A stretch of DNA of 64,000 nucleotides from an uncultured Pelagibacteraceae bacterium (lineage in GTDB: Bacteria > Pseudomonadota > Alphaproteobacteria > Pelagibacterales > Pelagibacteraceae), in NCBI GenBank assembly GCA_902567235.1, contig CACFLX010000004.1, forward strand, positions 27,473 to 91,472, given 5' to 3'. The position numbers and the translations under genes were made by a program. A model generated the notes under the pieces. That model did not search any database and had not been told where the DNA came from. It saw only the letters and a list, made by a program, of their open reading frames with translations. Shown here in pieces: positions 19,715 through 30,869 of this stretch. Within the stretch, counting starts at the first letter, position 1. Every line of letters starts with the position of its first letter.

Positions 19715-20596
19715 TTATTTTTGACTTTCGAGCCAAATCTGACCAATATCTTTTGCAAGATATCTGATCCTTGCTATATACTCAGCTCTTTGAGCAACAC
19801 TTATTACTCCTCTTGCATCTAGTATATTAAAAATATGACTAGCTTTTAAACATTGATCATAAGCTGGTAAAGATAGTTTATTTTCTATCAAAGATTTAGA
19901 TTCTTTCTCTGTCATATCAAATATTTTAAACAAATTATCAGTATTAGCTAATTCAAAGTTGTATTTTGAAAATTCTTTTTCAGACTGATGAAATACATCT
20001 CGATATAAAACTCCATCGTTATTCCATTCTAAATCAAAAACATTTTTTTTTCCTTGAGTAAACATACAAAGTCTTTCTAATCCATATGTCAATTCTACAG
20101 AGATAGGGTTACATTCTATTCCAGCCATTTGCTGAAAATAAGTGAACTGAGTTACTTCCATGCCATCACACCAGACTTCCCAACCAAGGCCTGCAGCTCC
20201 TAATGTTGGGCTTTCCCAGTCATCTTCAACAAATCTTATATCATGTTCTTTATGTTTAATACCAATTGCTGAAAGACTGTTTAAATAAAGTTGTTTTATA
20301 TTTTTTGGTGACGGTTTAATTAAAACTTGAAATTGATAATAGTGTTGAAGTCTATTTGGATTTTCTCCATATCTTCCATCCGTGGGTCTTCTTGAAGGTT
20401 GAACATAGGCAGTTCTCCATGGCTTATTTCCTAGAGATCTAAGTGTTGTAGCAGGGTGAAATGTACCTGCTCCAACCTCTAAATCATATGGTTGTAAAAT
20501 TATACATCCGTGTTTGCTCCAATATTTTTGTAAATTCAAGATTGTATCTTGAAATGATTGAAATTTAATTTTTTTATTTTTTTTTTTAGAAGCCAT
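19715..20596 (-). CDS. glyQ: Glycyl-tRNA synthetase alpha subunit
   Basis: Class II synthetase catalytic subunit of the alpha2-beta2 GlyRS. 293 aa with [64 protein letters not shown] and [19 protein letters not shown], all strongly conserved. A lysine-rich N-terminal tail ([12 protein letters not shown]) precedes the domain. It overlaps the end of the S49 peptidase gene by 11 bp and leads into glyS. Confidence 0.98.
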   Translation of the reverse strand: MASKKKNKKIKFQSFQDTILNLQKYWSKHGCIILQPYDLEVGAGTFHPATTLRSLGNKPWRTAYVQPSRRPTDGRYGENPNRLQHYYQFQVLIKPSPKNIKQLYLNSLSAIGIKHKEHDIRFVEDDWESPTLGAAGLGWEVWCDGMEVTQFTYFQQMAGIECNPISVELTYGLERLCMFTQGKKNVFDLEWNNDGVLYRDVFHQSEKEFSKYNFELANTDNLFKIFDMTEKESKSLIENKLSLPAYDQCLKASHIFNILDARGVISVAQRAEYIARIRYLAKDIGQIWLESQK

Positions 20597-21392
20597 ACCT
20601 TTGCCAGATAGATCTTTCTTCTAAAATACTGATTGCTTGTTCTGTATGATTTTCTGAAGATAATTTTCTAGCAAGCCAGCCTTTTGCTTTTTCAAATTTT
20701 TTAATAATTATTTTTTCACCAAACTTTTGTCTCAAAACTTGATCTACATTTCCTATTCCATCTACTAAGCCTAATTCTTTTGCTTTTCTGCCTGACCAAA
20801 ATTCTCCTGAGAATAATTCAATTCCACTATCTTTTTTTAATTTTGTTGACCTACTATTCTCTACAACTTCAATAAAATCTTTATGTAGATCTAGCTGAAT
20901 AGTTTTTAATCTTTCAATATCTTCTTTTTTTTCATCCATGAAAGGGTCAAGTGTGCTTTTGTTCTTGCCAGCAGTATAAACTCTTCTTTGAACTCCTATT
21001 TTATTTATAAGATCTTTAAAACCAAAAGACGAATAAATCACACCTATTGATCCAACTATAGAACTTTGATTTGCATAAATTTCGTCCCCTGCGCAGGCAA
21101 TTAAATACCCACCAGATGCAGCTACATCTTCAGCAAAAATTATTACTTTTTTATTATTTTTTTTTGCTTGTGATCTAATAAAATCATGGATTAGATGTGA
21201 TTGAACAGGAGATCCCCCTGGTGAATTAATAGAAATGGCTACTGCAGGTGCTTTTTTAATGGAGAAAGCTTTTTTAATTATTTCTTCCTGTCCCGCAAAA
21301 TCAATGCCTTGTTTAAATTTTCCAACATTACCTATCACACCACTTAGTTTAATGTGAGGTATGATTTTTTTTTTTTTAAAAAAAGATAACAT
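20586..21392 (-). CDS. sppA: S49-family peptidase (SppA/SohB-like)
   Basis: 268 aa single-domain form of the signal-peptide peptidase family. The catalytic Ser is in [17 protein letters not shown] and the Lys in [25 protein letters not shown] is the oxyanion segment. No convincing N-terminal membrane anchor is seen (it begins [16 protein letters not shown]), which is unusual for SppA and more like small SohB-type or cytoplasmic members. First gene of the sppA-glyQ-glyS-ppdK minus-strand run; a good sigma-70-like promoter lies upstream. Confidence 0.9.
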   Translation of the reverse strand: MLSFFKKKKIIPHIKLSGVIGNVGKFKQGIDFAGQEEIIKKAFSIKKAPAVAISINSPGGSPVQSHLIHDFIRSQAKKNNKKVIIFAEDVAASGGYLIACAGDEIYANQSSIVGSIGVIYSSFGFKDLINKIGVQRRVYTAGKNKSTLDPFMDEKKEDIERLKTIQLDLHKDFIEVVENSRSTKLKKDSGIELFSGEFWSGRKAKELGLVDGIGNVDQVLRQKFGEKIIIKKFEKAKGWLARKLSSENHTEQAISILEERSIWQRYGF

Positions 21393-21431
21393 TCTTATGC
21401 TTATAAAATTTTTGGTTTAATATAAAGTCTA

Positions 21432-21459
21432 CTTATAGTTGAAGTTTTAGGTGCGTCAA
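21432..21459 (-). promoter_or_regulatory. Candidate sigma-70 promoter for sppA-glyQS
   Basis: Minus strand reads TTGACG, 16 nt, TATAAG, with about 39 nt from the -10 to the sppA ATG, in the 109-bp divergent gap between sppA and the polyprenyl synthase gene. Confidence 0.45.
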
Positions 21460-21501
21460 TTGATAAGTATAATATTGTGTTAATTATACTACTTTAACTA
21501 G

Positions 21502-22515
21502 ATGGGGACAGTTGTTCAATTAAAAAATCGAATAAATAATTCATATTCAGAACTTAAAAATTCAGTTGAGGAAAAATTAGTATTAGTTGAAGAAAAAATT
21601 AGATTAAAATTATCTAGCAAAGTAAATCTTGTCGATGAAATGACAAGCTACCATTTAAGAACAGGTGGAAAAAGACTTAGAGCGCTTCTCACATTAGGAA
21701 CAGCTAAAATTTGCGGATACTCAAAAGGTGGTAGAGATATAAATTTAGCGGCATGTGTCGAATTAATTCACGCTGCTACGCTTATGCATGATGACGTTAT
21801 AGACAATAGTAAAATTAGAAGAGGGAAAAAAACCTTAAATAGCATTTGGGGAAATCAGTCGGCAATTTTAGTTGGTGACTATTTATTAAGTAGATGCTTT
21901 GAAATGATGGTTGAGGATGGAAACTTAGAAATATTAAAACTTCTGTCTTCTACATCTGCAGAAATTTCACAAGGTGAGGTCTTACAACTACAACATAAAG
22001 GTGAAGTAGATATGCTTGAAGAAACTTACTTAAAAATAATTGCTGCAAAAACAGCTTCTCTTTTTGCGGCTGCAACAAAAGTTGGTTCTATTTTAGCAAA
22101 TAAAGAAAGTAAAATTAAGGAAGCTTTAGAGTTTTATGGAAAAAACCTCGGACTTACTTTTCAAATAGCTGATGATACTTTGGATTATAACTCAGAACTC
22201 AAATTTTTCGGAAAAAAAATAGGCAATGATTTTTATGAAGGAAAAGTTACTTTGCCAATTATTCTTCTATATCAAAAAGCTAATAATGATGAAAAAATTG
22301 AGCTGAAGAAATTATTTGAAAAAGATGAGAGAAACGAAGAAGAATTTAAAAGAGTTTTATTAATGATTAAAAATTATAATATAATTTCGGGTTGTTACAC
22401 AAAAGCAGAATATTTTATTAATCTTGCTTCTAATTCTTTGAGTATTTTTGATGAGTCTAAAGAGAAGGAAATTCTAAAAAATCTAACTTCGTTTAGTTTA
22501 GAAAGATCTTATTAA
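21502..22515 (+). CDS. ispB: Long-chain polyprenyl diphosphate synthase (octaprenyl type)
   Basis: Extends FPP with IPP units to make the quinone side chain. 337 aa. First aspartate-rich motif LMHDDVIDNSKIRRGKKTLN, with small residues upstream of it as in long-chain enzymes; second motif FQIADDTLDY; GGKRLRALL near the start. Exact chain length cannot be read from sequence. Divergent from sppA; its end overlaps convergent pdxH by 4 bp. Confidence 0.92.
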   Translation: MGTVVQLKNRINNSYSELKNSVEEKLVLVEEKIRLKLSSKVNLVDEMTSYHLRTGGKRLRALLTLGTAKICGYSKGGRDINLAACVELIHAATLMHDDVIDNSKIRRGKKTLNSIWGNQSAILVGDYLLSRCFEMMVEDGNLEILKLLSSTSAEISQGEVLQLQHKGEVDMLEETYLKIIAAKTASLFAAATKVGSILANKESKIKEALEFYGKNLGLTFQIADDTLDYNSELKFFGKKIGNDFYEGKVTLPIILLYQKANNDEKIELKKLFEKDERNEEEFKRVLLMIKNYNIISGCYTKAEYFINLASNSLSIFDESKEKEILKNLTSFSLERSY

Positions 22516-23138
22516 GGGCTTAAGAGTTCTTTTATCCACTTATCATTATCTTTTTTAGTATAACGCAGTCTTTCATGTATTCTGTCTTTGCCATCAAGCC
22601 AAAATTCAATTGCAATAGGATTTAAATTCCATCCTGACCAATGTTTAGGTCTTGGTATATTTTTTTCATTTGGATATTTTTTCTTAAATTCTTCAATTGA
22701 GTTGAGTAGCTCATCTCTAGATTTCAAAACACTACTTTGATTTGACGCCCAAGCTCCTATTCTACTTCCATATGATCTACTATTGTAATAATTATCAGCA
22801 TCCAGAACAGAAACATTTGACAATTTCCCAGTAATTCTAACTTGTCTTAATAAAGATTTCCAATGAAAACAGATTGATACATTTGGGTTAGATTTTATTT
22901 CGGTACTTTTTTGACTATTTAAATTTGTATAAAAAACAAATCCTTTTTCGTTAAAGTCTTTAAGTAAAACCATTCTAACAGAAGGTATTCCATTTTTTCC
23001 TACTGTCGCTAAAGCTAAGGCATTTGGATCATTAATTTCAGTTTTTTTAGCTTCGTTAAACCAGTCTTCAAACAAATCTATTGGATTATCTAAATCCTTG
23101 AAGCATAAATCTATACCTAGAGAGTTTTTTTGATTCAT
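22512..23138 (-). CDS. pdxH: Pyridoxamine 5'-phosphate oxidase
   Basis: FMN enzyme that oxidises PMP/PNP to pyridoxal phosphate. 208 aa, normal length. Family segments: [49 protein letters not shown] and the C-terminal [19 protein letters not shown]. Convergent with ispB (4 bp overlap) and divergent from aroC, with about 30 bp between starts. Confidence 0.96.
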   Translation of the reverse strand: MNQKNSLGIDLCFKDLDNPIDLFEDWFNEAKKTEINDPNALALATVGKNGIPSVRMVLLKDFNEKGFVFYTNLNSQKSTEIKSNPNVSICFHWKSLLRQVRITGKLSNVSVLDADNYYNSRSYGSRIGAWASNQSSVLKSRDELLNSIEEFKKKYPNEKNIPRPKHWSGWNLNPIAIEFWLDGKDRIHERLRYTKKDNDKWIKELLSP

Positions 23139-23158
23139 AATTTCAACAAAATAACTTA

Positions 23159-23164
23159 TATAAT
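23159..23164 (+). promoter_or_regulatory. Candidate -10 box for aroC
   Basis: TATAAT lies 7 nt before the aroC ATG, so a transcript from it would be leaderless or nearly so. No clear -35 at normal spacing is visible; weak evidence in AT-rich DNA. Confidence 0.25.
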
Positions 23165-23171
23165 ATATTTA

Positions 23172-24257
23172 ATGTCATTTAATACTTTTGGAAAGATATT
23201 TCGTTTTACTACCTGGGGTGAATCCCACGGGCCTGCCATAGGATGTATAGTAGATGGCTGCCCTCCCAATATAAAAATAACTGAAAAAGACATACAAATT
23301 GAACTTAATAAGAGAAAACCTGGTCAATCAAAATTTACAACTCAAAGAAAAGAAGATGATAAAGTAAATATTTTATCAGGCGTGTTTGAGGGAAAAACAA
23401 CTGGCACTCCAATCTCAATGATAATTTATAATAAAGATATGAGATCTAGAGATTATGAAACAATAAAAAATAAATTTAGACCAGGCCATGCTGATTATAC
23501 ATATTTTAAAAAATATGGAATAAGAGATTACCGTGGAGGAGGGAGACAGTCAGCTAGAGAAACTGCCAGTAGAGTAGCTGCTGGAGCAATCGCAAAAAAA
23601 GTTTTGGAAAACAAATTAGGAAAAAAATACAAAGTCATTGGAGCTGTTACCCAACTTGGTATTCTTGGATGTGATACAAAAAATTGGAATGACAAATTAA
23701 TAAATAAAAATCCACTATTTTGTCCTGATAAGTCAATATTAAAACTATGGGAAAAATATCTGCTTGGTATAAGAAAATCTGGATCTTCTTGTGGTGCGAT
23801 TATTGAAGTAAGAGCCAGGGGTATACCAGTAGGTTTAGGTGCGCCAATTTATTCTAAACTCGATATGGATTTAGCCTCAGCAATGATGAGTATAAATGCT
23901 GTAAAGGGAGTTAACATTGGATCTGGTATGAATTCAGCACTTTTAACAGGAGAAGAAAATTCTGATGAAATAATTAAAAAAGGCAAATCTCCAAAATTTA
24001 AATCTAATAACGCGGGAGGAATTCTTGGAGGTATTTCAAGTGGACAAGAAATTATAGTTTCATTTGCTGTAAAACCGACTTCATCAATATTAAGATCAAG
24101 AAAAACTATAGATAAATTTGGTAAAAATACATCAATTTCTGTTAGGGGAAGACATGATCCTTGTGTGGGAATAAGAGCCGTACCAATCGGCGAAGCGATG
24201 ACCCATTGTGTTCTACTAGATCACTATTTAATGAACAAAGCTCAGTGTGGAAAATAA
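23172..24257 (+). CDS. aroC: Chorismate synthase
   Basis: Last shikimate-pathway step, EPSP to chorismate, with reduced FMN. I start at ATG 23172 ([24 protein letters not shown]), the universal family start; the track's start at 23130 adds 14 residues that overlap the pdxH start. 361 aa. Signatures [36 protein letters not shown] and [19 protein letters not shown] are intact. Ends 3 bp from convergent dxs. Confidence 0.97.
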   Translation: MSFNTFGKIFRFTTWGESHGPAIGCIVDGCPPNIKITEKDIQIELNKRKPGQSKFTTQRKEDDKVNILSGVFEGKTTGTPISMIIYNKDMRSRDYETIKNKFRPGHADYTYFKKYGIRDYRGGGRQSARETASRVAAGAIAKKVLENKLGKKYKVIGAVTQLGILGCDTKNWNDKLINKNPLFCPDKSILKLWEKYLLGIRKSGSSCGAIIEVRARGIPVGLGAPIYSKLDMDLASAMMSINAVKGVNIGSGMNSALLTGEENSDEIIKKGKSPKFKSNNAGGILGGISSGQEIIVSFAVKPTSSILRSRKTIDKFGKNTSISVRGRHDPCVGIRAVPIGEAMTHCVLLDHYLMNKAQCGK

Positions 24258-24260
24258 ATT

Positions 24261-26174
24261 TTAATTTTGTTTTTGTAAAATAACTTTTGAATTTATAACA
24301 TCAAAAACTTTTGAAACTATTGACTCAGCATCAAGACCAGCCTCTTTATACATAATTTCTGGTTTATTATGATCAATAAACTTATCTGGTAAAATCATCG
24401 ATCTAAACTTTAAATTATTATCTAATAATTTTTTTTCTGATAAAAATTGACTAACATGTGAACCAAATCCTCCTAATGATCCCTCTTCAATTGTAATTAT
24501 TGCTTCATGGTTAGTTGCGATTTCCCAAATTAAATTTTCATCAAGTGGTTTTGCAAATCTTGCGTCCACTAATGTAATTCCAATACCTTTTTTATTTAAT
24601 ATTTCATTAGCTAATAAACATTCATTCAATCTTGCTCCAAAATTAATTATTGCAACTTTTTTTCCTTCTAGGATTAATCTTCCTTTCCCTATTTCAATTT
24701 TTTCATCAATATCTGGCAAATCAGCCCCTATGCCATTGCCTCTAGGATATCTTAAAGCAGATGGATTATTATTTATATCAACAGAAGTATTGATCATTCT
24801 AACAAGTTCAGCTTCATCACTTGCTGCCATGACAATAAAGTTTGGAAGTGTAGATAAATATGTAATATCAAAAGACCCAGCATGTGTCGGTCCATCTGCT
24901 CCTACAAGTCCAGCTCTATCTATTGCAAATCTAACAGGAAGGTTTTGTATTGCCACGTCATGAACTACTTGGTCATAAGCTCTTTGTAAAAAAGTTGAGT
25001 ATATTGCCGCGTAAGGTTTATAACCTTCTGTTGCTAATCCAGCAGCAAAGGTTACAGCATGTTGTTCTGCAATTCCAACATCGAACATTCTGTTTGGAAA
25101 CTTTTCAGAAAATAAATCCATGCCTGTGCCAGATGGCATTGCTGCCGTTATTCCAATAATTTTGCTATCCTTTTCAGCATGCTTAATCAACGTTTTTGCA
25201 AAAACTTTTGTATAAGATGGTACATTGGATTTGTTTTTTTCTTGAATTCCAGTTTTAACATTAAATTTTGTAACTCCATGATATTTATCATCAGATTTTT
25301 CTGCAAATTCATATCCTTTTCCTTTTTCAGTTTTTATATGAATCATTATTGGCCCTTCATGATTTAATTTTTTTGCATTTTGCAAAACTGATATTAGATT
25401 GTCTAAATCATAACCATCAATTGGACCAACATAATAAAAACCTAATGAATTAAATAAAGTGCCCCCTGTTACTGCTGATCTTAATAAATCTTCTGCCCTT
25501 TTTGCTTTGTCGCTAAATCTCTTTGAAAAAGCTGAAATTATTAGTTTAATTGTTTCTCTTAAGCTAAAGTAAATTTTTCCAGATAGAATTTTTGCAAGGT
25601 ATGTACTCATTGCTCCAACAGGTTTTGCAATTGACATATCGTTATCATTTAATATTACAATCATTTTCGTTTTTGAAGATCCAGCATTATTCATTGCTTC
25701 ATAAGCCATACCTGCACTTATCGCTCCATCTCCAATTACTGCAACAACTTGATTAGATTTTTTTTCTAATTTATTTGCAGTCGCAATACCAAGTGCAGCA
25801 GAAATTGATGTTGAACTATGGGCTGCACCGAATGGATCATATTCGCTTTCTGACCTCTTAGTAAAACCTGAAAGGCCATTACCTTGTCTTAGGGTTGTTA
25901 TTTTATCTTTTCTACCAGTTAATATTTTATGAGGATAAGTTTGGTGTCCAACATCCCAAATAATTTTATCATTAGGAGTATCAAACACATAATGCAATGC
26001 TATTGTTAGTTCTACAACTCCCAAACCTGCTCCAAGATGTCCTCCTGTAACTGATACTGCATCAATCATCTCTTCTCTAACTTCTTTAGCTAAAATTTTT
26101 AGTTCCGATGGCTTCAAATTTTTTATATCAGAAGGAAAATTAACTTTATCTAAGTATTGATATTTTTTAATCAC
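24261..26174 (-). CDS. dxs: 1-deoxy-D-xylulose-5-phosphate synthase
   Basis: Entry enzyme of the MEP isoprenoid pathway; ThDP-dependent. 637 aa. [57 protein letters not shown] (ThDP GDG motif) and the central [15 protein letters not shown] are seen. It overlaps ispA by 4 bp and follows xseB-ispA, the common xseB-ispA-dxs arrangement. Supplies IPP/DMAPP for ispA, ispB and miaA, all in this window. Confidence 0.98.
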   Translation of the reverse strand: MIKKYQYLDKVNFPSDIKNLKPSELKILAKEVREEMIDAVSVTGGHLGAGLGVVELTIALHYVFDTPNDKIIWDVGHQTYPHKILTGRKDKITTLRQGNGLSGFTKRSESEYDPFGAAHSSTSISAALGIATANKLEKKSNQVVAVIGDGAISAGMAYEAMNNAGSSKTKMIVILNDNDMSIAKPVGAMSTYLAKILSGKIYFSLRETIKLIISAFSKRFSDKAKRAEDLLRSAVTGGTLFNSLGFYYVGPIDGYDLDNLISVLQNAKKLNHEGPIMIHIKTEKGKGYEFAEKSDDKYHGVTKFNVKTGIQEKNKSNVPSYTKVFAKTLIKHAEKDSKIIGITAAMPSGTGMDLFSEKFPNRMFDVGIAEQHAVTFAAGLATEGYKPYAAIYSTFLQRAYDQVVHDVAIQNLPVRFAIDRAGLVGADGPTHAGSFDITYLSTLPNFIVMAASDEAELVRMINTSVDINNNPSALRYPRGNGIGADLPDIDEKIEIGKGRLILEGKKVAIINFGARLNECLLANEILNKKGIGITLVDARFAKPLDENLIWEIATNHEAIITIEEGSLGGFGSHVSQFLSEKKLLDNNLKFRSMILPDKFIDHNKPEIMYKEAGLDAESIVSKVFDVINSKVILQKQN

Positions 26175-27043
26175 TTTTCTCTTTCAAAAATAAATAAAAT
26201 TGTTTTTTTTAAGCTTTCACTTTTTTTTCCATAAAAACTTAATTTTTTTAAAATATTATTTTTTATTTTGTTAGTGTATTTAATAGTATTTTTATAACCT
26301 AGTAAACTGATTAAAGTAGCTTTTCCCTTTTTTTGATCTTTTTTTGTTTTTTTTCCAGCTTTTTTTGAAATTCCTTTATAATCAATTAAATCATCAGTAA
26401 TTTGAAACAATAATCCAATTTCATAACCTATTTTTTCAAAAAATTTTAAAACTCTTTGATTTTTATTCGAAATTAGTACTGGAGCGACGCAGCAAAATGC
26501 AAATAATTTTCCTGTTTTTTTTATTTGCATATCAATCACTTTTTTTCTTTTTATTTTTTTTCTTTCATAATTTAAATCTAAGTATTGGCCTCCTGCTATC
26601 CCAGTATGACCTGAGCATTCAGAAAGAAGATTAATTAATTCAATTTTTATTCTTTCTTTTAATAATAAATTTTTGTCACTTAGAATTTCAAATGCCATTG
26701 TAAGTAAGGAATTTCCTGCAAGAACAGCTGTGGACTCTCCAAATTTTTTATGAGTAGAGAGTTTTCCTCTTCTAATCGAATCATTATCCATACAAGGTAA
26801 GTCATCATGAATCAAAGAGTAAGCATGTATACATTCTACTGCTGCTCCTATCTTAACTAAAGATCTATAATTTAAATTAAAGATTCTTCCTACATCAATT
26901 AGTATTTTGGATCTTATTTTTTTGCCACCAGGTAGTAGTCCATATTTCATTGATTTAATTAATTCAGTTTTTGATTGTCTATTAATATAGGAGTTCAAAA
27001 ATTTATTTGTATCATTTGCAATACGATTTAAATCTTTAATCAT
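26171..27043 (-). CDS. ispA: Farnesyl diphosphate synthase (short-chain prenyl transferase)
   Basis: Makes GPP/FPP from DMAPP and IPP. 290 aa. First Asp-rich motif [23 protein letters not shown] (DDxxxxD, the FPP-synthase type), second motif [12 protein letters not shown], and GGKKIRSKI near the start. Overlaps dxs by 4 bp and xseB by 4 bp, so the three genes are coupled. Lysine-rich C-terminal half reflects base composition. Confidence 0.94.
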   Translation of the reverse strand: MIKDLNRIANDTNKFLNSYINRQSKTELIKSMKYGLLPGGKKIRSKILIDVGRIFNLNYRSLVKIGAAVECIHAYSLIHDDLPCMDNDSIRRGKLSTHKKFGESTAVLAGNSLLTMAFEILSDKNLLLKERIKIELINLLSECSGHTGIAGGQYLDLNYERKKIKRKKVIDMQIKKTGKLFAFCCVAPVLISNKNQRVLKFFEKIGYEIGLLFQITDDLIDYKGISKKAGKKTKKDQKKGKATLISLLGYKNTIKYTNKIKNNILKKLSFYGKKSESLKKTILFIFEREK

Positions 27044-27276
27044 GATTTTTTTATTATTTTCTCTATTTTATCTTTTGTTTCTGAAGAAATATTTTTTGAA
27101 TTAGTTTGGAATTTTTTTTCTATAATCTTGTTTAATTTGATCAGTTTTTGATAATCTTCAATTGAATTTTCTAAGTTTTTTTCTTTTTCTAAACTTTCTA
27201 TGATTTGATTGACCTCTTTGGTTAGTTCATCTAATGATTCAAGGTTATTATTATTTGGAAAATTTTTTTCTTTCAT
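27040..27276 (-). CDS. xseB: Exodeoxyribonuclease VII small subunit
   Basis: 78 aa helical protein matching XseB in size and place: the core SLEDYxxLI-like segment appears as NLENSIEDYQKLIKLNKIIEKK, and it sits directly before ispA and dxs as in many proteobacteria. XseB partners XseA (not in window) in degrading single-stranded DNA. Low-complexity Lys/Glu/Asn ends make identification rest partly on synteny. Confidence 0.8.
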   Translation of the reverse strand: MKEKNFPNNNNLESLDELTKEVNQIIESLEKEKNLENSIEDYQKLIKLNKIIEKKFQTNSKNISSETKDKIEKIIKKS

Positions 27277-27296
27277 ATATTAGTTGGTGATAATAC

Positions 27297-28229
27297 ATGA
27301 ATAATAATCTTGCAAATATTAAAAAAAGTATCTTTTTTTTAAACAAAAATGAATGTGTGGCAATACCTACTGAAACAGTATATGGCCTTGCCGCAAATGC
27401 ATATTCAAGTAAATCAGTTAAAAAAATATATATTTTAAAAAAAAGACCTAGAAATAATCCTTCAATTGTTCACTACTCAGGTTTAAATCAGTTAAAAAAA
27501 GATTGTGAATTAAATAAAAACTTTTTAATTTTATATAAAAAATTTTGTCCGGGTCCAATTACGTTTGTTTTGAAACTTAAAAAAAAAAGTCGTATTTCAA
27601 GAATAGTTACAAATAATAAAAAAACAGTGGCAGTAAGATTCCCAAAAAATAAATTAACTCAAAAACTTCTTAAACTTTTAAAATATCCTCTTGCCGCTCC
27701 GAGTGCAAATATCTCAACAAAAATAAGTCCAGTTTCCAAAGATGATGTAAAAGAAGAATTCGGAAATAAAATTAAATTTATACTTGATGGAGGCAGATCT
27801 AAAATTGGATTAGAGTCAACAATAATAAGTTTAGTTGATAAACCTAGAATATTAAGACTTGGTGGAGTGGAGAGAAAAAAAATTAATAAAGTTTTAAATA
27901 AAAATATTAAATATGATAAAACAAATAAAAAAATTACTGTGCCAGGTCAATCAAAATTACATTATTCTCCTGGAATCCCTATAAAATTAAATATTACAAA
28001 ACCAAAAACTAATGAGGCATTTATACTAATTAAAAAAAGAAAAAAATCTTATAAAAATTATTATTATTTGAGTAAAACTAAAAATCTTAAGGAGGCGGCA
28101 AAAAATTTGTATAAAATTTTAAGAGTGATTAAAAATAAAAATTATAAAAGTATAGTTGTTGAAAAAATTCCAAACATTGGTTTTGGTGAAGTAATTAATG
28201 ACAGATTAAAAAGGGCATCGGCTAAATAA
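27297..28229 (+). CDS. tsaC: L-threonylcarbamoyladenylate synthase (Sua5-type)
   Basis: Makes threonylcarbamoyl-AMP for t6A37 in ANN-reading tRNAs. 310 aa, the longer Sua5 form: an N-terminal YrdC domain (CVAIPTETVYGLAANAYS, KRPRNNPSIVHY, CPGPITFVLK, AAPSANISTKISPVS) and a C-terminal Sua5 domain after the linker VPGQSKLHYSPGIPIKL. Divergent from xseB with 20 bp between starts. Its stop overlaps the start of the ABC ATPase gene. Confidence 0.94.
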   Translation: MNNNLANIKKSIFFLNKNECVAIPTETVYGLAANAYSSKSVKKIYILKKRPRNNPSIVHYSGLNQLKKDCELNKNFLILYKKFCPGPITFVLKLKKKSRISRIVTNNKKTVAVRFPKNKLTQKLLKLLKYPLAAPSANISTKISPVSKDDVKEEFGNKIKFILDGGRSKIGLESTIISLVDKPRILRLGGVERKKINKVLNKNIKYDKTNKKITVPGQSKLHYSPGIPIKLNITKPKTNEAFILIKKRKKSYKNYYYLSKTKNLKEAAKNLYKILRVIKNKNYKSIVVEKIPNIGFGEVINDRLKRASAK

Positions 28230-28951
28230 TGCAAAGTTCTATAAAAGTCATTAATCTAAAAAAATCTTATGGAACAAAAGAAGCTGTAAAAAATATAAGC
28301 TTTGAGATTAAAGAAAATGAAATTATTGGTTTATTGGGTCCAAATGGATCTGGAAAAACTACAACAATTGGCATGATATTAGGTTTATTGAAACCCACAA
28401 GTGGCGAAGTGTTAATCAATGGAATAAAAATAGAAAAAAATCCAATTGAAATTTTACAAAAAATAAATTTTATTTCTCCGTATATAGAACTACCAAAAAA
28501 ATTAACAGTAAAACAAAATTTAATTGTTTATGGTAAGCTTTACTCAGTAAAAAATTTAAATGAAAAGATAGATTATTTAGTTAGCAAATTAAGATTAGAA
28601 AATTTACTTAATAGAGTTACTGGGGAATTGTCATCTGGACAAAAAAATAGAATAAGTTTAGCAAAAGCAATAATTAATGATCCAAATGTCTTGTTGCTTG
28701 ATGAACCTACGGCATCGTTAGATCCAGAGATAGGAGATTTTGTTAGAACATTTTTAGAAAATTATAAAAAAGAAAAAAAAGTATCAATTTTATTGGCTTC
28801 TCATAACATGGATGAGGTTACAAGATTGTGTTCATCAATAATGATGATGAAAAATGGTTTAATAATAGATCAAGGTAAACCAAACGATTTAATTAAAAAA
28901 CATGGTAGAAAAAATTTGGAGGAAGTTTTTTTAAAACTTGCAAGGAATTAA
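28229..28951 (+). CDS. ABC transporter ATP-binding protein (ABC-2 exporter)
   Basis: 240 aa nucleotide-binding subunit: Walker A LLGPNGSGKTTTIGM, signature GELSSGQKNRISLAKA, Walker B VLLLDEPTASLDPE and switch His in LASHNMDE. Resembles DrrA/CcmA-type ATPases that pair with ABC-2 permeases. Start overlaps the tsaC stop by one base and the permease follows at once. Substrate unknown; such pairs export lipids, polysaccharides or drugs. Confidence 0.93.
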   Translation: MQSSIKVINLKKSYGTKEAVKNISFEIKENEIIGLLGPNGSGKTTTIGMILGLLKPTSGEVLINGIKIEKNPIEILQKINFISPYIELPKKLTVKQNLIVYGKLYSVKNLNEKIDYLVSKLRLENLLNRVTGELSSGQKNRISLAKAIINDPNVLLLDEPTASLDPEIGDFVRTFLENYKKEKKVSILLASHNMDEVTRLCSSIMMMKNGLIIDQGKPNDLIKKHGRKNLEEVFLKLARN

Positions 28952-28952
28952 A

Positions 28953-29744
28953 ATGAATTTAGGTAGAATGTATGGCCTTTTTTTAAGGCACTTTTTTTTA
29001 ATAACAAGATCTTTTCCTAGAATCTTAGATTTGATTTATTGGCCAACTATACAAATAACTTTATGGGGTTTTATCTCAAACTTCTTTTCTACTTACAGCT
29101 CTTACTACTCTAATGCGGTGGGAGTTATACTAACATGTGCAATACTTTATGATTTTTTATTCAGAACAAGTATTGGTTTTAATATGTTATTTTTAGAGGA
29201 AATATGGAGTAGAAATTTTACAAACTTATTTATTGCTCCAATTAAGAAGAGTGAAATTTTAATTTCATTAATTTTGACTGCTTTGATTAGAGCCCTTATC
29301 GGTTTAATTCCAGCAATTTTACTAACCTCTCCATTATTTGGAATTTCTGTATTAGATCTAGGTTTAAGTCTATTCTTATTATTCTTAAGTCTTTATATAT
29401 TTGGAATAACCTTAGGTATACTTGTATCTTCTGGATTATTAAGATTTGGACCATCATTTGAAAACATTGCTTGGTCAACAATGTTCTTGTTAGCACCGTT
29501 TGGTTGTATTTATTATCCTGTAGAAATATTACCTGAAATATTTCAAAAAATTGCCTACATGCTTCCACTTGTTTATATATTCGAAGAAGCAAGAAGTATT
29601 TTGATTGATGGAACAGTAAACGTAGAAAGTATTTTTAAGGCCTTTTATTTAAATGGGTTTTATTTGTTTATTTCAGTTTGTTTGTTTTACTATTCTTTCA
29701 GCAAAGCTCGTAAAAAAGGTACTTTAATTAATATTGGTGAATAA
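28953..29744 (+). CDS. ABC-2 type transporter permease
   Basis: About 263 aa with six hydrophobic spans, the ABC2_membrane layout (GVILTCAILYDFLFRTSIGFNMLF, RALIGLIPAILLTSPLFG, WSTMFLLAPFGCIYYPVEILP). I start at ATG 28953 (MNLGRMYGLFLRHFF); the track's TTG at 28938 lies inside the ATPase gene. Partner of the preceding ATPase. Its stop is 1 bp from the 3' end of convergent tRNA-Arg, leaving no room for a terminator. Confidence 0.9.
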   Translation: MNLGRMYGLFLRHFFLITRSFPRILDLIYWPTIQITLWGFISNFFSTYSSYYSNAVGVILTCAILYDFLFRTSIGFNMLFLEEIWSRNFTNLFIAPIKKSEILISLILTALIRALIGLIPAILLTSPLFGISVLDLGLSLFLLFLSLYIFGITLGILVSSGLLRFGPSFENIAWSTMFLLAPFGCIYYPVEILPEIFQKIAYMLPLVYIFEEARSILIDGTVNVESIFKAFYLNGFYLFISVCLFYYSFSKARKKGTLINIGE

Positions 29745-29745
29745 A

Positions 29746-29822
29746 TGGTGCGCCTGCTAGGAGTCGAACCCAGAACCTCCTGATCCGAAGTCAGGCGCTC
29801 TATCCAGTTGAGCTACAAGCGC
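29746..29822 (-). tRNA. tRNA-Arg (anticodon TCG)
   Basis: 77 nt with encoded CCA. Acceptor GCGCTTG/CAGGCGC, D-loop AGCTCAACTGGATAGAGC, anticodon stem CCTGA/TCAGG around loop CTTCGGA, anticodon TCG; T arm TTCTGGGTTCGACTCC. Lies on the minus strand between the convergent permease gene and divergent rluD. Confidence 0.96.
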
Positions 29823-29845
29823 ATATAGTATTAATATTATAATTT

Positions 29846-30826
29846 ATGAAAAATATCATTAATTTAATTGTTAAAGATGAGGAAAACGGTCAAAGAGTTG
29901 ATCGATTTATATCAAATAAAGAAAAAGATCTAAGTAGAACTAGAATAAAAAATTTAATCTTAAATAAAAAATTAAAAATCAATAAAAAAACTATTACAGG
30001 CCCATCCAGAAAAATTTATACTGATGACTATATTGATCTTGAAATACCCAGGCCGAAAAAAGCTTCGTTAAAACCATTTAATTTTAAACTAGACATTATA
30101 TACGAAGATAAAGATTTATTAGTTATAAATAAACCTGCGAGGATATCTATGCACCCTGGCGCTGGTGACTACGATAAAACTTTAGTTAATGCTCTTATGT
30201 ATTATGATAGTAAAAATTTATCTAATATTGGTGATGAAATAAGACCAGGAATTGTTCATAGAATAGATAAAGACACATCAGGTTTAGTTGTTATAGCAAA
30301 AAATAATGTTAGTCATGAAAAATTGTCAAAACAGTTTAGCGAACATTCAATAAAAAGAGTCTATCAAACCTTAATCTGGGGGAAATTAAGACCTCAATCT
30401 GGTAAAATTAAAACTCTCTTAACAAGAAGTTCAAAAAATAGACAACTTATGGAGGTTGGAATAACTAAAGGAAAAAAAGCAATTACAAATTACAAAACAT
30501 TAGAAATTTTTGAAAATGAAAAAATTCCTACTTTTAGTTTTATTGAGTGCAAACTTGAAACTGGAAGAACACATCAAATAAGAGTCCACATGAGTTATAA
30601 AGGAAATAATATTTTGGGGGATAAAAAGTATAAAAAAAAATTTAAAAAAATAAAAAATATTGATGTAGATTTAGAAAAAATGATTTTAAAATTGGATAGA
30701 CAATTCTTGCACGCTAAAGTTCTTGGATTTTTACACCCAAAATCTGGAAAGGAACTAGAGTTTACCTCAATTTTGCCACAAGAACTTGAAAAAATTTTAA
30801 AAAGCTTAAGAAAACTGAGCAAATAA
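29846..30826 (+). CDS. rluD: 23S rRNA pseudouridine synthase, RluA/RluD family
   Basis: 326 aa: an N-terminal S4-like RNA-binding domain (QRVDRFISNKEKDLSRTRIKNLI) and the RluA catalytic domain with the signature HRIDKDTSGLVVIAKN (catalytic Asp). The S4 domain plus length suit RluD (U1911/1915/1917 of 23S) rather than RluA. rpoH follows 43 bp downstream on the same strand, an order seen in other alphaproteobacteria. Confidence 0.9.
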   Translation: MKNIINLIVKDEENGQRVDRFISNKEKDLSRTRIKNLILNKKLKINKKTITGPSRKIYTDDYIDLEIPRPKKASLKPFNFKLDIIYEDKDLLVINKPARISMHPGAGDYDKTLVNALMYYDSKNLSNIGDEIRPGIVHRIDKDTSGLVVIAKNNVSHEKLSKQFSEHSIKRVYQTLIWGKLRPQSGKIKTLLTRSSKNRQLMEVGITKGKKAITNYKTLEIFENEKIPTFSFIECKLETGRTHQIRVHMSYKGNNILGDKKYKKKFKKIKNIDVDLEKMILKLDRQFLHAKVLGFLHPKSGKELEFTSILPQELEKILKSLRKLSK

Positions 30827-30869
30827 AAAGATTGTAAAATTAATTTTCTTAACTAAATAAATAACAAAA